Below, piece after piece: positions 1 to 12,400 of a stretch of 64,000 nt of DNA (position 1 is the first letter of the stretch; every line of letters begins with the position of its first letter). The notes under the pieces are model-generated. The model was not told where the DNA came from, made no database searches, and worked only from the letters and a program-made list of their open reading frames with translations. The translations under genes and the position numbers were made by a program. Source of the DNA: Ceriagrion tenellum (Eukaryota; Arthropoda; Insecta; Odonata; Coenagrionidae); assembly GCA_963169105.1 (NCBI GenBank), contig OY720640.1, forward strand, positions 56,731,527 to 56,795,526, in the 5' to 3' direction.

Positions 1-366
1 AACTGGAGCATTTCTGTCTGATAAATTTAATGATTGTTGGATCAAGTGTATGATTCTGATATCTTTAATGGGATGGCCTAACATTCTGCCTGCCGCAGTC
101 ATTGAAGCAATGACCGTAACATTTAACTGTCTGTATGTTTATACATGTGTTTCCTCCCTATCCTGTGATCAAGCTTTGTAAACTAAGTTGTTATAACCTT
201 ATGCCTGTGATTGATGTGTTGAAGTGAACTTGGCGCTTTACGGTGGCTATCATTGACCGACTAACCTCCACCCCTCTCCCTCTCATCCCTTTCCCACCAC
301 TTTGGATTCTCCATACCCTACACCCCTGCTTTCTCTCTCTCTCTCTCCCTCTCTCCACCTCACCAG

Positions 367-486
367 GAGTGGACTACTGCGCAAAGGGTCACATGTGCCA
401 TCTCAACGCCACCTGCCTCAACCTACAGACCACTTACGCCTGCCAATGCAACGTAGGATTCCACGGGGACGGCCACATGTGTCACG
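367..486 (+). CDS. NELL2: NELL exon: EGF-like module
   Basis: A 120-nt phase 1-1 exon. The acceptor is a pyrimidine tract ending ctcaccag and the donor is cacg|gtaggt. It encodes one six-cysteine EGF module starting VDYCAKGHMC and ending DGHMC. The module lacks the full Ca-binding D-x-D-E-C start. It is the first exon visible; earlier NELL exons are off the left edge. Confidence 0.92.
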
Positions 487-3400
487 GTAGGTGGGATAAA
501 GTTCTCCTTCCCATTCCCCTTACGACCGTTAACCCTCTCTCCGACTGAAGCCCCCTCCCTCAACCGGCTTCTCTTCTCTCAAAGCCCGGCACCGCCACCC
601 ACCTCCTCCCCCGCCCCTGATGAGTCCCCCCTCCCTCCCTTCCATCGCCACCTGCTCGATCCCATTGGGCCAGCACCTACCTTTCCTTTCCCACCATCAC
701 GTCCCACTTGTCTTCTCCCCCTCTCCCTCCAGTCCTCAGACAACCCACACTCTCATCCGTCACACTTTCTTCATTTCCCCCTCAACGCCGCCGCGGCCAT
801 ACTTCGCCTCTATCCATTCTTTTCCGCATTTTTTTTTTGTTTTTCCCCTCGTGGCTTTCTTTCTTTCTTTCGTCCCCGGCGACGGTATGCTTTATTCCCC
901 GCAAGAAATGGCCAGTGGACTTTCGGGTTTTGTTTGAGTGATCGCTCTTGTTATTGGTTCCTTTCTCTGAGTTTTTTTTTAATTCGGGGTGAAGTTGACG
1001 AAGTGGGTGTTACGCGTCCTAAATATAAGATGGAAGCCGGAAGTATGTCCGTGAATTCGTGCGGCCGCGCTAATTCCTCATTTTTCACGAATGCACAAGT
1101 TTTTCGCCCAGTATATTAAATACCGTGATCGCGTTTCCTCACCAATCTCTACTCAATGTGTTGTTTTTTCAGTGATATCCTCAAATCATTACAGTTGTCC
1201 TCGGCCCTAATCACAGTCAGCTGGATATAACTAACGATTTTCTGCAACGTTGCACTTTGTGGTTATCTGCCTAATTTAACGTACGTTCACAGGTGACTCA
1301 TGACTCGTGAGTTCGCGTTGATGTTTGTTGTAGCTTAAATAACTCCTCGTGATTTCATTGTGCATACACACCGTGTCTGAATCACATTTTTAATGCCATC
1401 TAAGAGGGTTTTTCATTTGTATTTTTCTTTCTTATCGGTTCTTTCGTATAAGTAGCTTTCATAGATTAAGCTATTCCGTCTAAACTAGAATATCGGTAAT
1501 AATTATAATTACTCCAGTAGGCTCAGGAGAAAGAGACATGTATTAGGATCAGCCTTGGGATTCTATTACCTGTGTTAAAATTATCGTTAGAATGAGAATG
1601 AATTCTTATTGAGAGATAGTTGGTATTGCAAATAAACGTGACCGTAATCGTGTCCGGGTTACTGAAATGTGGGGAAACTTACTTTCTTCAGTTTAAGGAT
1701 TGTTTTACAATGATGCATATTCTAATTATTATTGTACTTATTTTATCATTGCAGTATATGACAGAAGCATCATATCAGTGCATATTGGCACATGACGATT
1801 ATGTTCCCACGGCCACCAACCATGCGTGGAAGTTCGCTGTAAACTGTCATGAAACCCAATTTCATATCCGAAAGCGCATGAGGTAGCGTAAAACTGAATC
1901 TCGTCTCATTCCAACGGCTGGATTACGAGAGAGTATTAGATTTCCCAGGATGTAAATGTATCCTAAGGGTAGCGCTGAAAGACGGTCATTTGGGTGTGGA
2001 TATTTAAGGCTCCCACCCATGTGTGGAACACGCCGTGGAAGTTACTTTAACTTTCCTTTAATCTGCGGCTTTCATCAAGGTCGCGCAATTTGAAGCTGTT
2101 AAGTGCAATCGGTATACTCGACGCGTTTATCAATGCACCAATCTTAACCCTAAGCAAAAAGAGTATATTTTGTAACAATTAAAATAATACACCGCAATTC
2201 CACACTGATTTATTTAAAAAACGACCGGTTTCGTCACAGTTGGGTGATGAACTATTCCTCTACCCTACCACCCCTTACATTAACCACCTCAACCTCACCC
2301 AGCTCTACAAATACACCATGCTATCATCATATGGAGGTGTAACTCTTGTTACGAAACCGATCATTTTTCCAGTAAATACGTGCGGAGTTAAAAGGTGCTA
2401 TTTTCATCGTTGCATAGCGAAATTATTCTAAGAAGTAAAGCCTGAGACGTTGTCTGAGTCTAATCTGGTGGGTAATAGATAGGGAATTAGGTAATTAAAA
2501 AGGAAATAGTTTAAAGCAAATAGTATGTGGGTTAAAACCGTGCTATAATTTATTTAAATTGGTCGAAAAAACACGTAAAAAGGATCATGAAGGTGATGGT
2601 TGAGACCGGGTTTAGTACAACCAAAATGTGTTATTATATACAAGTGAAATCTTTCTTTTACTTCGAAGAAATAGGAAATAGGTTAAACATTTTTTAAGGG
2701 TGATCGATTTGTTTTGATAATTGTGATGATGCAGGTTTCTGCTAATATTAGGAACCGTCTGGATCATACTTTATGTAAAACTCCTCTCGAAACCTCAATA
2801 TTTCATCGTAGTCCTTGTTATTCATATCAGAGTAATGATAGCAACCCGCATCTACGTATAGCTTGGTTTATCAAGTAGCGTATCAAGCACCATCAAGATA
2901 GGGGAACATTCATGAACCCAGGCCGTACTTGGTTTCATAAAATTTACTTCAACTTTTTTTCAACTCCCGAACCGGCGCAGTGAAAATTTGAACAAGCTTG
3001 ATTGAAAGAATGGATAAATATCCGAGTAAATTTAATATTTAAAAAGGTCATCAATATAGGACTGACCTGGTGAACCGTTATCAACATTTATCCATCGTCT
3101 ATTCCGTCTTCTTGCTTCTCCCAAACTGAAGACTCATAAAATAAAAAACGAGAAATTTATTACATGAGGGTCACATGTTTTCCTTTTCCCATTATTTAGA
3201 GTGCAGTAGCCAAATGTACATATAAATGTGCTAGTATGAATTATTTGCTGTGTTTCGTGATGCCCCTCCGATAACCCATGTGTCCCTGACCCAAGGAGTA
3301 AGAAAAGCGATCCATAAATGAAACTTGGTAGCGCAGCAGAGAAGATTAATTCGTTCCGACATTCGAGTAATAACATTTAAATCTCTCCTTATGTATTTTT

Positions 3401-6400
3401 TAAATTTTTTCCATTTGGAGAGAAATTATTTTTTAAACGGTGGAGCGGTTGCAGACTCAGACTTGAGTTTTACTTGCACGGAATAATAATTTTACTTTTT
3501 TCAGAGAAATTAGTCTCGCAAAATAACGGAAGCTCGAGCAAATTTTTTTTAAACTGACCATCGGAATTGAAAGTGTTTTAGAACCTATCTTTGTCCATTG
3601 TCTACATTTTTGTGCCTAGGGAACGATGTTGTGATCGAATTTGTGTGAGATAAGAATTCAAGGCAGGAGACGGCCTGCGACTCACAAACTGGGACATGAC
3701 GGGTGCGGTATTCGCCCAACGGATCGAAGTGTGTGGACCCCGCAATCGTCTCAATCTATTGATTCGCCTATTTTTCTCATCCCTTATCTTCATGCCCTTT
3801 CTTGATCAATGTCTGGCCTCGGCTGCTATGAATTATTCATGTGTTGTGCACATGTATCCAACTATTAGTTTCTCTGATGAACCCTCGTTTCGTCGCTAGA
3901 GTGTCGATTATAAGCTCGCCATCGCATTAGATAAACGTTATTTAAGTACCGGTTTTATTATTCGTTGGCCTTTAAGGGACTGAAATTACTTATGGTTATT
4001 TTTTAAGGGAAGCTATGAGTTTTTAGTATTGATATTTCAATTATGTTCTTTCCATTTGTGCGCTCTGTAAGGCAATCTTAAATATCTTTAAATAAATCTC
4101 ATATTTAAATACTTGGCAAGTACCCAATACAATCAGCGGAAAATTTTTGTGACTGAGGAATAAGCTGTCGTACAATCAAAGTAGATAAAATAGAAACTTT
4201 TCCCAGTCTTGTTGTTGTAGACACCTATTGGTGTGTCATTCCGGAAAAGCATTACCGCTTTACCACCATGACTACCAGCATAATCGCTATTATAAAACTT
4301 AATGGCACCCTCAACATGGCTCGACACTAAAATGTGGGAGTGCAAAACTATCGGATCATACGAATATTACACGCAAGCGAGCTGTGCTGCTAATAGGCAG
4401 ATTTATACAATTTTTGTATAAACTTGTCCACTGCGAAATTTTAAGCACTTTTCCTTTACATCATGTGTATCCCTTCAGCCTTGTGTATTTTTCTTTCTTG
4501 CTATAGCCACGCTTTCGTTTTTTTTACATTTTTTCGATTGCTGTGGTGCCTCTTACTTTCACTGATTGTTATTATTAATTGAGTAATCTGCCTATTAAGG
4601 CGTGTTAAAATGAAAGAAGACACAAATTCTATAGACTTTTACAGGCGCATACCTAGATTTTCGTGAACGATATTTTTTTTCAACGCGGGTTTGGCCATAT
4701 CTCTCTTCACCCCGTCCGCAAAACCTATTCTCCTCCTTCCCCTCCCCCGCCAGCCCAACATCCTTCCCTGTACCACGGCCTTCAGCTTCCCTTCGTTATC
4801 ATTACCTGGTCCAACTACCTACTCTGCCTCCTAATCTCTTCCAAAAGTTTCTTCTCCTCATCCATATCCAGCACTTCCTTATTCGTTTTCCTTTTTGTTC
4901 ATTTCTCTTTCTCCATTTTTCTCCATCTCTTTCTCCATTCTCCAAAGTTTCTTCTCCTCATCCATATCCAGCACTTCCTTATTCGTTTTCCTTTTTGTTC
5001 ATTTCTCTTTCTCCATTTTTGTCCACACATACACCTCTAACGCCAGCAGTTTGATCTTGTTATTTTTTCCTGTGGTCCACATTTCAGACCACACAGCGTT
5101 GTACTCCATATAAAACTTCTAGCTGTTCGACAACCGCCTTTTTCAATTCTGACACAAGTTTCCCTTCTTCAATTTCCTCGTATTTCGTAACGTCTCCTTC
5201 GCTAACGGTATTCTCCTTCTTTCCTCCTTACTACAATGTTATTTTCTCTCAACTTTCTTCTAATAAATGGAAATCCTCCTGCTACTCCAGTTCGTACCCT
5301 ACAATTTTAATGAAGAGCTCCGCTTTCTTGGTCGTAGGAAATCTCATTACTCTGGTTTTCTTATAATTCATCTCAATTCCCTATTTCCAACAATAAGTTT
5401 CTTATGAATCAACCAATCCTGCAATCCGTTTGATGATCAACTGGCCTTCCGAGAATTAAACGTACTTCATAAGCAGTCCTATTTTTTGTCCCGTAGCTAG
5501 CTATTCCAATGCCCCTCTTTCCGTTTCCTCGACATAGTTGTTACAAAGCAAAGGCGACAACGGGCCACCTTGTCTCGGCCATGTACAAGGACTAATGAAT
5601 CTCCTCTATCTCTTACCTACACCAATCATATGAGTATAATCTTTAGATTTTCCCTATCAACTCTCACAATTGCCTTTCCAAAATCCACAGAGAAGTAAAT
5701 AACCTTCTGCTCTTGCTCTAGATTCCTTATTATAAGTGTTGTCACCACTGTAGTTGCATTCCAAGTTGTCTTTGCCTTACTAAACCAAAACTGGTTATTA
5801 CCTAAATAGTAATTAGCACTACACTTAGACATCTTATTGTTTATTCTAAGTAAAACATTTTCTAAGAGTGAAATTAAACTAATTGTTCTATTCTCCTCGT
5901 ATTCTTAATATTTCTTCTTTGGGATAGGTATCAAAACTGTTTTGACGAAGTCCTCTGGCCATGTTTATACCTCTTAGATCCATCGAATGAGTTCGGAAAA
6001 TTTTCATCTTCCTTTATTTTCCAAACTCTTGAATACCCTCGAAAGTATGTCACCTTTTCCCACAGCCTTTCTTGCCTTTATCTCTCATGATGCCTCCGCT
6101 ATTTCAATTTAAGGTATCTCCAAGTCGAGGTTATCCTTCTTTATTACTCTCTAAATCTGAGTCCACAGGTCCCCTACCGCTGCCATATAGCTCCTCCACG
6201 TATTTTATCTATCCATGTTGAATATCTTCCTTGTATTATCCTCAACCTTTGGTATCGTTTTCCTTTTCTGACCGACCTATAAAATATTCACTTTTGCGCA
6301 TAGTGCACCAATTTCTCCATCTTTTTGCAGTTTTTTTATTTCCTCACAGTGTCCTTTCCACCAACTTTCCTTCGCTGTATTGGTTACTCGCTGGAGTTTA

Positions 6401-9400
6401 TTTTTTAATTCCATATACCTCCTCCGGCTAGTTTCAATGCTGAAGTTTTTCCTCTTCCTTCTCTACTTTCCTAACCGTTTCTTTTTACACCCTTGGCGTC
6501 TTAATTCTTCTCGTTTCCACTAATTCTATTGTTTTTCTGACGCTCTTAATATTCCAATTTTCGTGTTCAATTGCTTCCATCTTCTTCTTAGCCTATGCTC
6601 CTGCTCATTAGCCTTTGCTCCTGATATTATCTCCTTTTCGTCTCTTTTTTATGCTTCCACGTTCCACTGCATAATACTCCTACTTATACAAAGTATTTTT
6701 AATCTAACATCACATTTCATCATAACTAAATTATAATGAGTCCGTATTAACCTACGAAAAGCTGCGCAAGTTTTCGCCGCTGTTCCTTAATCTCTGCCTG
6801 ATAATGATATATGTAGGCTATGTGATATCTATCTGTATCGGTCTAAATGTTCCATGTGTACTTAAGCCTGATATGAGTTTTAAAACTTGAATTATAAATA
6901 TTTGAATTATAAATATTTTTTTGTTTCTTTATAAAAATTCAATTTCCTTCTCGGGCATTTCTAATCCCTTGCCACATTCCTCCTCTTCATTTCCACCTTT
7001 TTTCTCCTCCAAATGTATAGCAATCCCTCAACACTATTAATTTTTTCTCTGTGGGGTCTTCTCTAATTATCTCTTCCAGCTCTTCATACTCGCCATCAGC
7101 CTCCTCCTCTCAATGGGCTTTTTATTTTTTGAATAAAGACCTGTAATTAGTGGGATATTTTAAAACTGATAACATTTTAGTTTTTATCAACCCTAATGTA
7201 TAACTTGTCGATTTATTTTCGTTTTTTGGGAATGTATCTGTGTTGCATGTTTCGCCCATCACTCCATAGCCTTGTAATATGTGATCGAAATCGTGCTGAT
7301 CTTTTCATTTGTGCCCTATTTTTTTACAGCCTATCTTTGTGGTTTTCTCACGAATTATACTTTTTATCAAAAAAATCATGTGTTTATTCTAATTCTCTCA
7401 ACTTGATCTGACGTTAAGTCGGAATTTGGATTAACCAAAATGAACTCGATTGATATTGCTGCTCCGTACATCATACGCACAGAATAAAGAAGTGAATTTT
7501 CTCAAAGTCGGAGTTTATACTACTCGAAACATTTTTCAGTTCCCCAGTTACTTTGACTCATCAAAATTCGATAGTATTTTCTATCTCTGAGACAATATGC
7601 GAAAGTATAATCGTCATTTGTGTATTGTCAGTGGATGGATTCGAGGTGACCAGTCATGTACAATATTGTCTGTAGTGTTTTATTTTCTACTTTATCTGTA
7701 GCCTGTCCATGACCTTCCCAGCCCGAATCGTGTTAATCTTAATAAATCTGCCAGATTTAGCGTCGATATTTTTGGTTTTCTATCTATATTATCAACAAGG
7801 AGACAAATTTTATGCTTTGGAACTTTCGCCAGTTGAACTTCGGCTGGTTGAATCCAGGGTAAATCGAAATGAATTCAATTTACAGTAGTGTTCACGTTGC
7901 GGGTACATTTCACGCGAGGTGAAAGTGCATATTCTCTCGCTGGAAGTCTATTTTACAGTTTCTGAGAATATCCCACTTGTGTTAGTATGGCAGTATTTTG
8001 TTTTTTACGGCGTCAAGTCTTTGAATGGATTTATTGATCATCCATTGTCGATTCTCGGCGGATGTGAGAGGGTTACCAATCAAATGCAATCTCGTCCGCT
8101 CTGTTTTCTTTCCTCTCAACTCTTTCTCTATTGCCTGAAAACCTCCTTCTCCCCCCTCAAGTTGCATGTCCCCTCAGCTTACTCGTTGCCCTCTATCGCC
8201 CCCGCCTGCACCTGTCCCTCCCGTACCGCTCTCCGCCCTCCCCCTTTATTGCTACCGCCTCGTGACCCCTTCCCCGCCCCACCTCCATCGCTTCAACCAC
8301 AGAAAAAAAACTCCTCACGCACGTCCCACCTCCATTATGTGGCCAAAATTTCCAGTCACCTACCCCCTCCCTCCCCCCCCCCTAAGCCTCACAACGTGGT
8401 CAGTCTCTCCCCTCACCCACGCCTCTCGCTCTCTTTGTGCATGGTCGTCCATAAATCTATGAGTAACCAACTCTGTTTGGTCAATAATTTTCCTCGTCGT
8501 CTAGGATTTTCTGTTTGGGTTGATTGATCTTGCTCAAATGAAACTTTTCCATGAGGTCTTATGTGAAAGAGGGGGAGCGTTTTCTCACCAGTTTTTTACA
8601 TCATTTTACTATCAATCCTTCGTTTTGAGGTTTAAATTTATTGATAAGAAAAGGGAGCTTATTCATTAGCCTATGAAAAACCTGGTGTTTGATCAATAAA
8701 GTTTCTCGTCGTCTAGGATCTTTTTGTGTGGTTGAATTATCCCTAGAGCTTATATCAAATGGGGTCTGAGATACAATTGAATGAACCTATTTTTTTATAC
8801 CAGGGTTGAAATTCGCTATGAAAAAATCATTTGATTTGACCGGGATTCGAACCCGGATCTCCCAATTGCCGGTCAGGTGTGTTAGCTAGTTACACCACCA
8901 AGCCATCTTCCTTCAAGGCAAATTCGCGGGGGGTTTATGCGAACTAGATGTTCAGGTCTCAATCGTACCACCTCATTTGTTTAATGCAATGTTTGGAAAT
9001 CTATTTTTTAATATTTTACCATTACAATTTTTCTATTAGTTCACTATCGTTTTGGTGATTTTGGTGCTGATTCGTTTTGCTAAAAAAGATTACTTTATTG
9101 TGATTTGAATATTGCTATTTTTAAATCATTATTTGTAGGTGTGACCTGTACTGATGCATATTTCCAACATTCCATCAATCCTAATGTTTGGTATACTTTT
9201 CCGTAAAACATTTAACTACATTATTTATAAGCTAATTTCTTTAGTGTTTGTTAGCGATTAAACCTTTTCATTAAATCCGCTTTAATAAACTATGGAAAAT
9301 GGATTTCATGGTAATGAGCGGGCTTTATTTTCTAGATATTATCAAATGAAATTTTTATTTCTGTCAAGTTACACTAAGATCCATAGACAATAGATACATG

Positions 9401-12400
9401 GCAATATTTTGATCCCTTCTTGACTATCTACTCGCCTGTTGTGCAGGAAAAGGAAGGATTTAATCACTTCCCTTTTCAAAAACCATGCTTTTTGAATGCT
9501 GTTGGAATGCTGCGGCTCCTTCATTAGCCATCTTATTGCCTTCATTGAAAATAAAATAACAATATTTTGTATAAGTCAGCAGATGAGGAGAGTAATTCAT
9601 CAGTTAATATTTTACCTCTTTTATTTCAGCAATTTATCGTATTTTTTAACCTCCTTTCCCTTCTTTTCTTTGCGATGTAAAATAGACAAAGTATCTATTC
9701 CGTTGATAGAGAAAACTATTGGCGGTTTTTAATTCATTTCATTTCATTCACCATGCTATTTTTCGGTAGCGCCCACTGTATCCCTTCTGAATTAAAACCA
9801 TACGTTAGCCAGCTGTAGACCCGCTTACTTACCCACCCTCTAACGGCATGTTACGATTAATTCGTACTTGCATATGCCAAGCGTATTACGTAACGCATAA
9901 AATTTCATTGAGTAAAAATGCATAAAATTAATGTTAATAAATATATAATTGATGTTATTCCGCTCCATCCTTATTTATATCTTTATTCTTATGGTGAGTA
10001 CTTTGGTGTAGCTCTTATGTTCCGCAGTTTCCCTCTCTACGGTCCGATCCTACGCAGTTTCCCTTACTATATTCCGCTCCATTCTCTTTCTAGTCTTTAT
10101 ACTTATGGTGAGTACTTTGGTGAAGCTCTTGTGTGCCGCAGTTTTCCTCATTACGGTTAAGATTGGTTCCCATTACATGCGAGGTTTTTCATTTCGATAG
10201 CAATTGAAAGTGACCTTAAAATGCATTTATTCATTTTTGTTAATTTTTTTATGAAAACATTTGAAGGTATCGCCAGATTATAAGATGGAGTAAAGTAGAA
10301 GGAAAATTTTCATGAAAGCGAGATTTATATTCACCAGAGTAAATATCTGTTAATTTGGTTGTTCATTTGTACGAATGCATATTGAGGTATGTTAAATAAA
10401 TAGAGCAATCAATGGCACCGTAATTAAATTGATATGGCTAAGGACTTCTGAAATAAAACGATTTCAGAGTTTGAATTTATCTTAAAATTCGTAAAAACAT
10501 CACCTCAAAATTTTATGAGAGGGAAAAATCTCCTCCAAGAAAATGATCTCCTTACAGTTGGACCGAACGACTCCTGTTTCTTTTAATGGAGAAAAAAAGA
10601 AGTTTCAAGCATGCACGACTTTTTCTGATTGCCCATAACTGTTTTCATTCCTGACTTCAATCCCTTGGGCTCGTGCCACGGTTTCCTGGCATTGTACTGG
10701 TCTTACTACTGGCTTTCCTTAATCCGATAATTCTACGTAACAAATTTGATCGACCTAAGTGTCCCAGATATTTTTGTTTCATCGTTCCGTTAGCGAGACT
10801 TTCAATACCTCCATCCATGACATTGCCAAAAAAATGTTATACTTAAAATGAGAGACTAAAGTGAATCCTTTGGCGTAGTGGCAAGTGCTAATGGCTTAAC
10901 TAGAAAAATAACTGTAAAATAAAATTGGAAGAAGAAACGGAAATTCTCATAATTTGACAAATTATTCATATTTAATTCCTAAACTAGTCTTATTTGTCTT
11001 ACACCGTGCGCTAAAAATGTCGTCGCTACCGAGTTTTTGTGCGTTTTATGTTATAAGTATTGAGGAGAACAATAGTTTTTTTTAATAATTGAAAACTTGC
11101 GAGCGACGGATCGTTACATTTATCTCACAATCTATGCGTTAGAAAGCGGAGGGCTTTGCCAAATCTAATAGGAAACGGCTTTTATATTAGGCTAATGTCT
11201 CGGAAATGGTAGTCTCTGGTAATTTGTTAAATCTCTGATATATTGGTCATTTTAAAGGTGACTTATTAATGACGCCTAATTTATCCAATTTTATTTGTAG
11301 TAATATCTAGATCAAACGAACTTTTGGTGAAAGTATTCGGCACGAATTCTGGGGATTTGGTTGAGTTCCAGAACAGGTGAATAATTCTTCATAACAAATT
11401 TCCCTCATTCGTGAATTTCCGAATGAATCCTTTGCAGGCTGACGCCAAGGTGCTGGAACTGGCAAGTTCCTCGAACATGGATAATGCAAGCCACACACCG
11501 TGCCTGCATCCATGAATTATTTTCCGAATAGTTTTTGTGTTTTACTCATGATTTTTTCCTCTGTTCAGACGTAGACGAGTGCCTGGAAGAGGGTGGACTG
11601 CACGGCCATCACTGCCACAGTAACACGCGGTGTGTCAACGTGCCCGGGTCCTACGTTTGCGAGTGCCTGCCGGGGTACAAGCGGGTGGACCGGTTTAACT
11701 GCGCCGAGCACGACGAATGCGAGGCCGGGGACCACGCGTGCCATGAACATGCCATCTGCTCCAACACTCCTGGAGGGTACGGCTGCGAATGTGCCAACGG
11801 ATACCACGGGGATGGATACTCGTGCAGACGTGAGTATTCAGCGTTATATGAGGCCATGGTCAAAGCCACGCGTTTTGCCTAAGTACACGGAGATAATATG
11901 CCCCTCCTGCTGCATATGTTCAAGGATAACTAATAAAGACAATACCGTAAACCGGGGTGAAGATGGTACAAGCACGATAATTTCGAATCTGGAAGGAATT
12001 GACGGAAGAGGATTGTAGATGACGGTGGTTGGTTCATGTACTTAGACACTTTTTGACTAAACCAAACAGTGCTTAAACCACAATTCTGAGTTCCACCTCC
12101 AGTTGGTTACATACTTCTCTTTGTCTATGCATTATCATGCTATCACTGCAGCATCGCCTAACCTCTGCTGTTTTGCCGTTCTGGTCAACTATATCACCAA
12201 CTATGTATTTTTCCTTGCTCAATAAACTATTTGAGGGTAACAATCTGTTAAGAAAATGTAAATATCTGCTTTACGATTTCTTTTACTCTTTAAAAGGTCT
12301 AAGAAGTGCAGTGGAGGGGTGAATATGGTACATCGAAGTTTAATGTTTGTTATATTTTTTCATAGTTCTAGTTGTTATTTTTCTGGATGTCATAAACTAT

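Noticed and set aside
620..941. ORFs rich in Ser, Pro and Phe
   Set aside because: Translation of a pyrimidine-rich intron tract just after a NELL donor.
7919..8527. 202-codon + strand ORF
   Set aside because: It arises from a C-rich, Pro/Ser-biased tract, shows no domain, and overlaps equally open frames.
8835..8910. Functional tRNA on the - strand
   Set aside because: The T-arm and B box are good, but no acceptor stem pairs and the anticodon arm is poor. Called as a tRNA-derived SINE.
11565..12018. Overlapping ORFs in other frames over the EGF exon
   Set aside because: The cysteine-spaced EGF frame is the real one; the others are shadows in a GC-rich exon.
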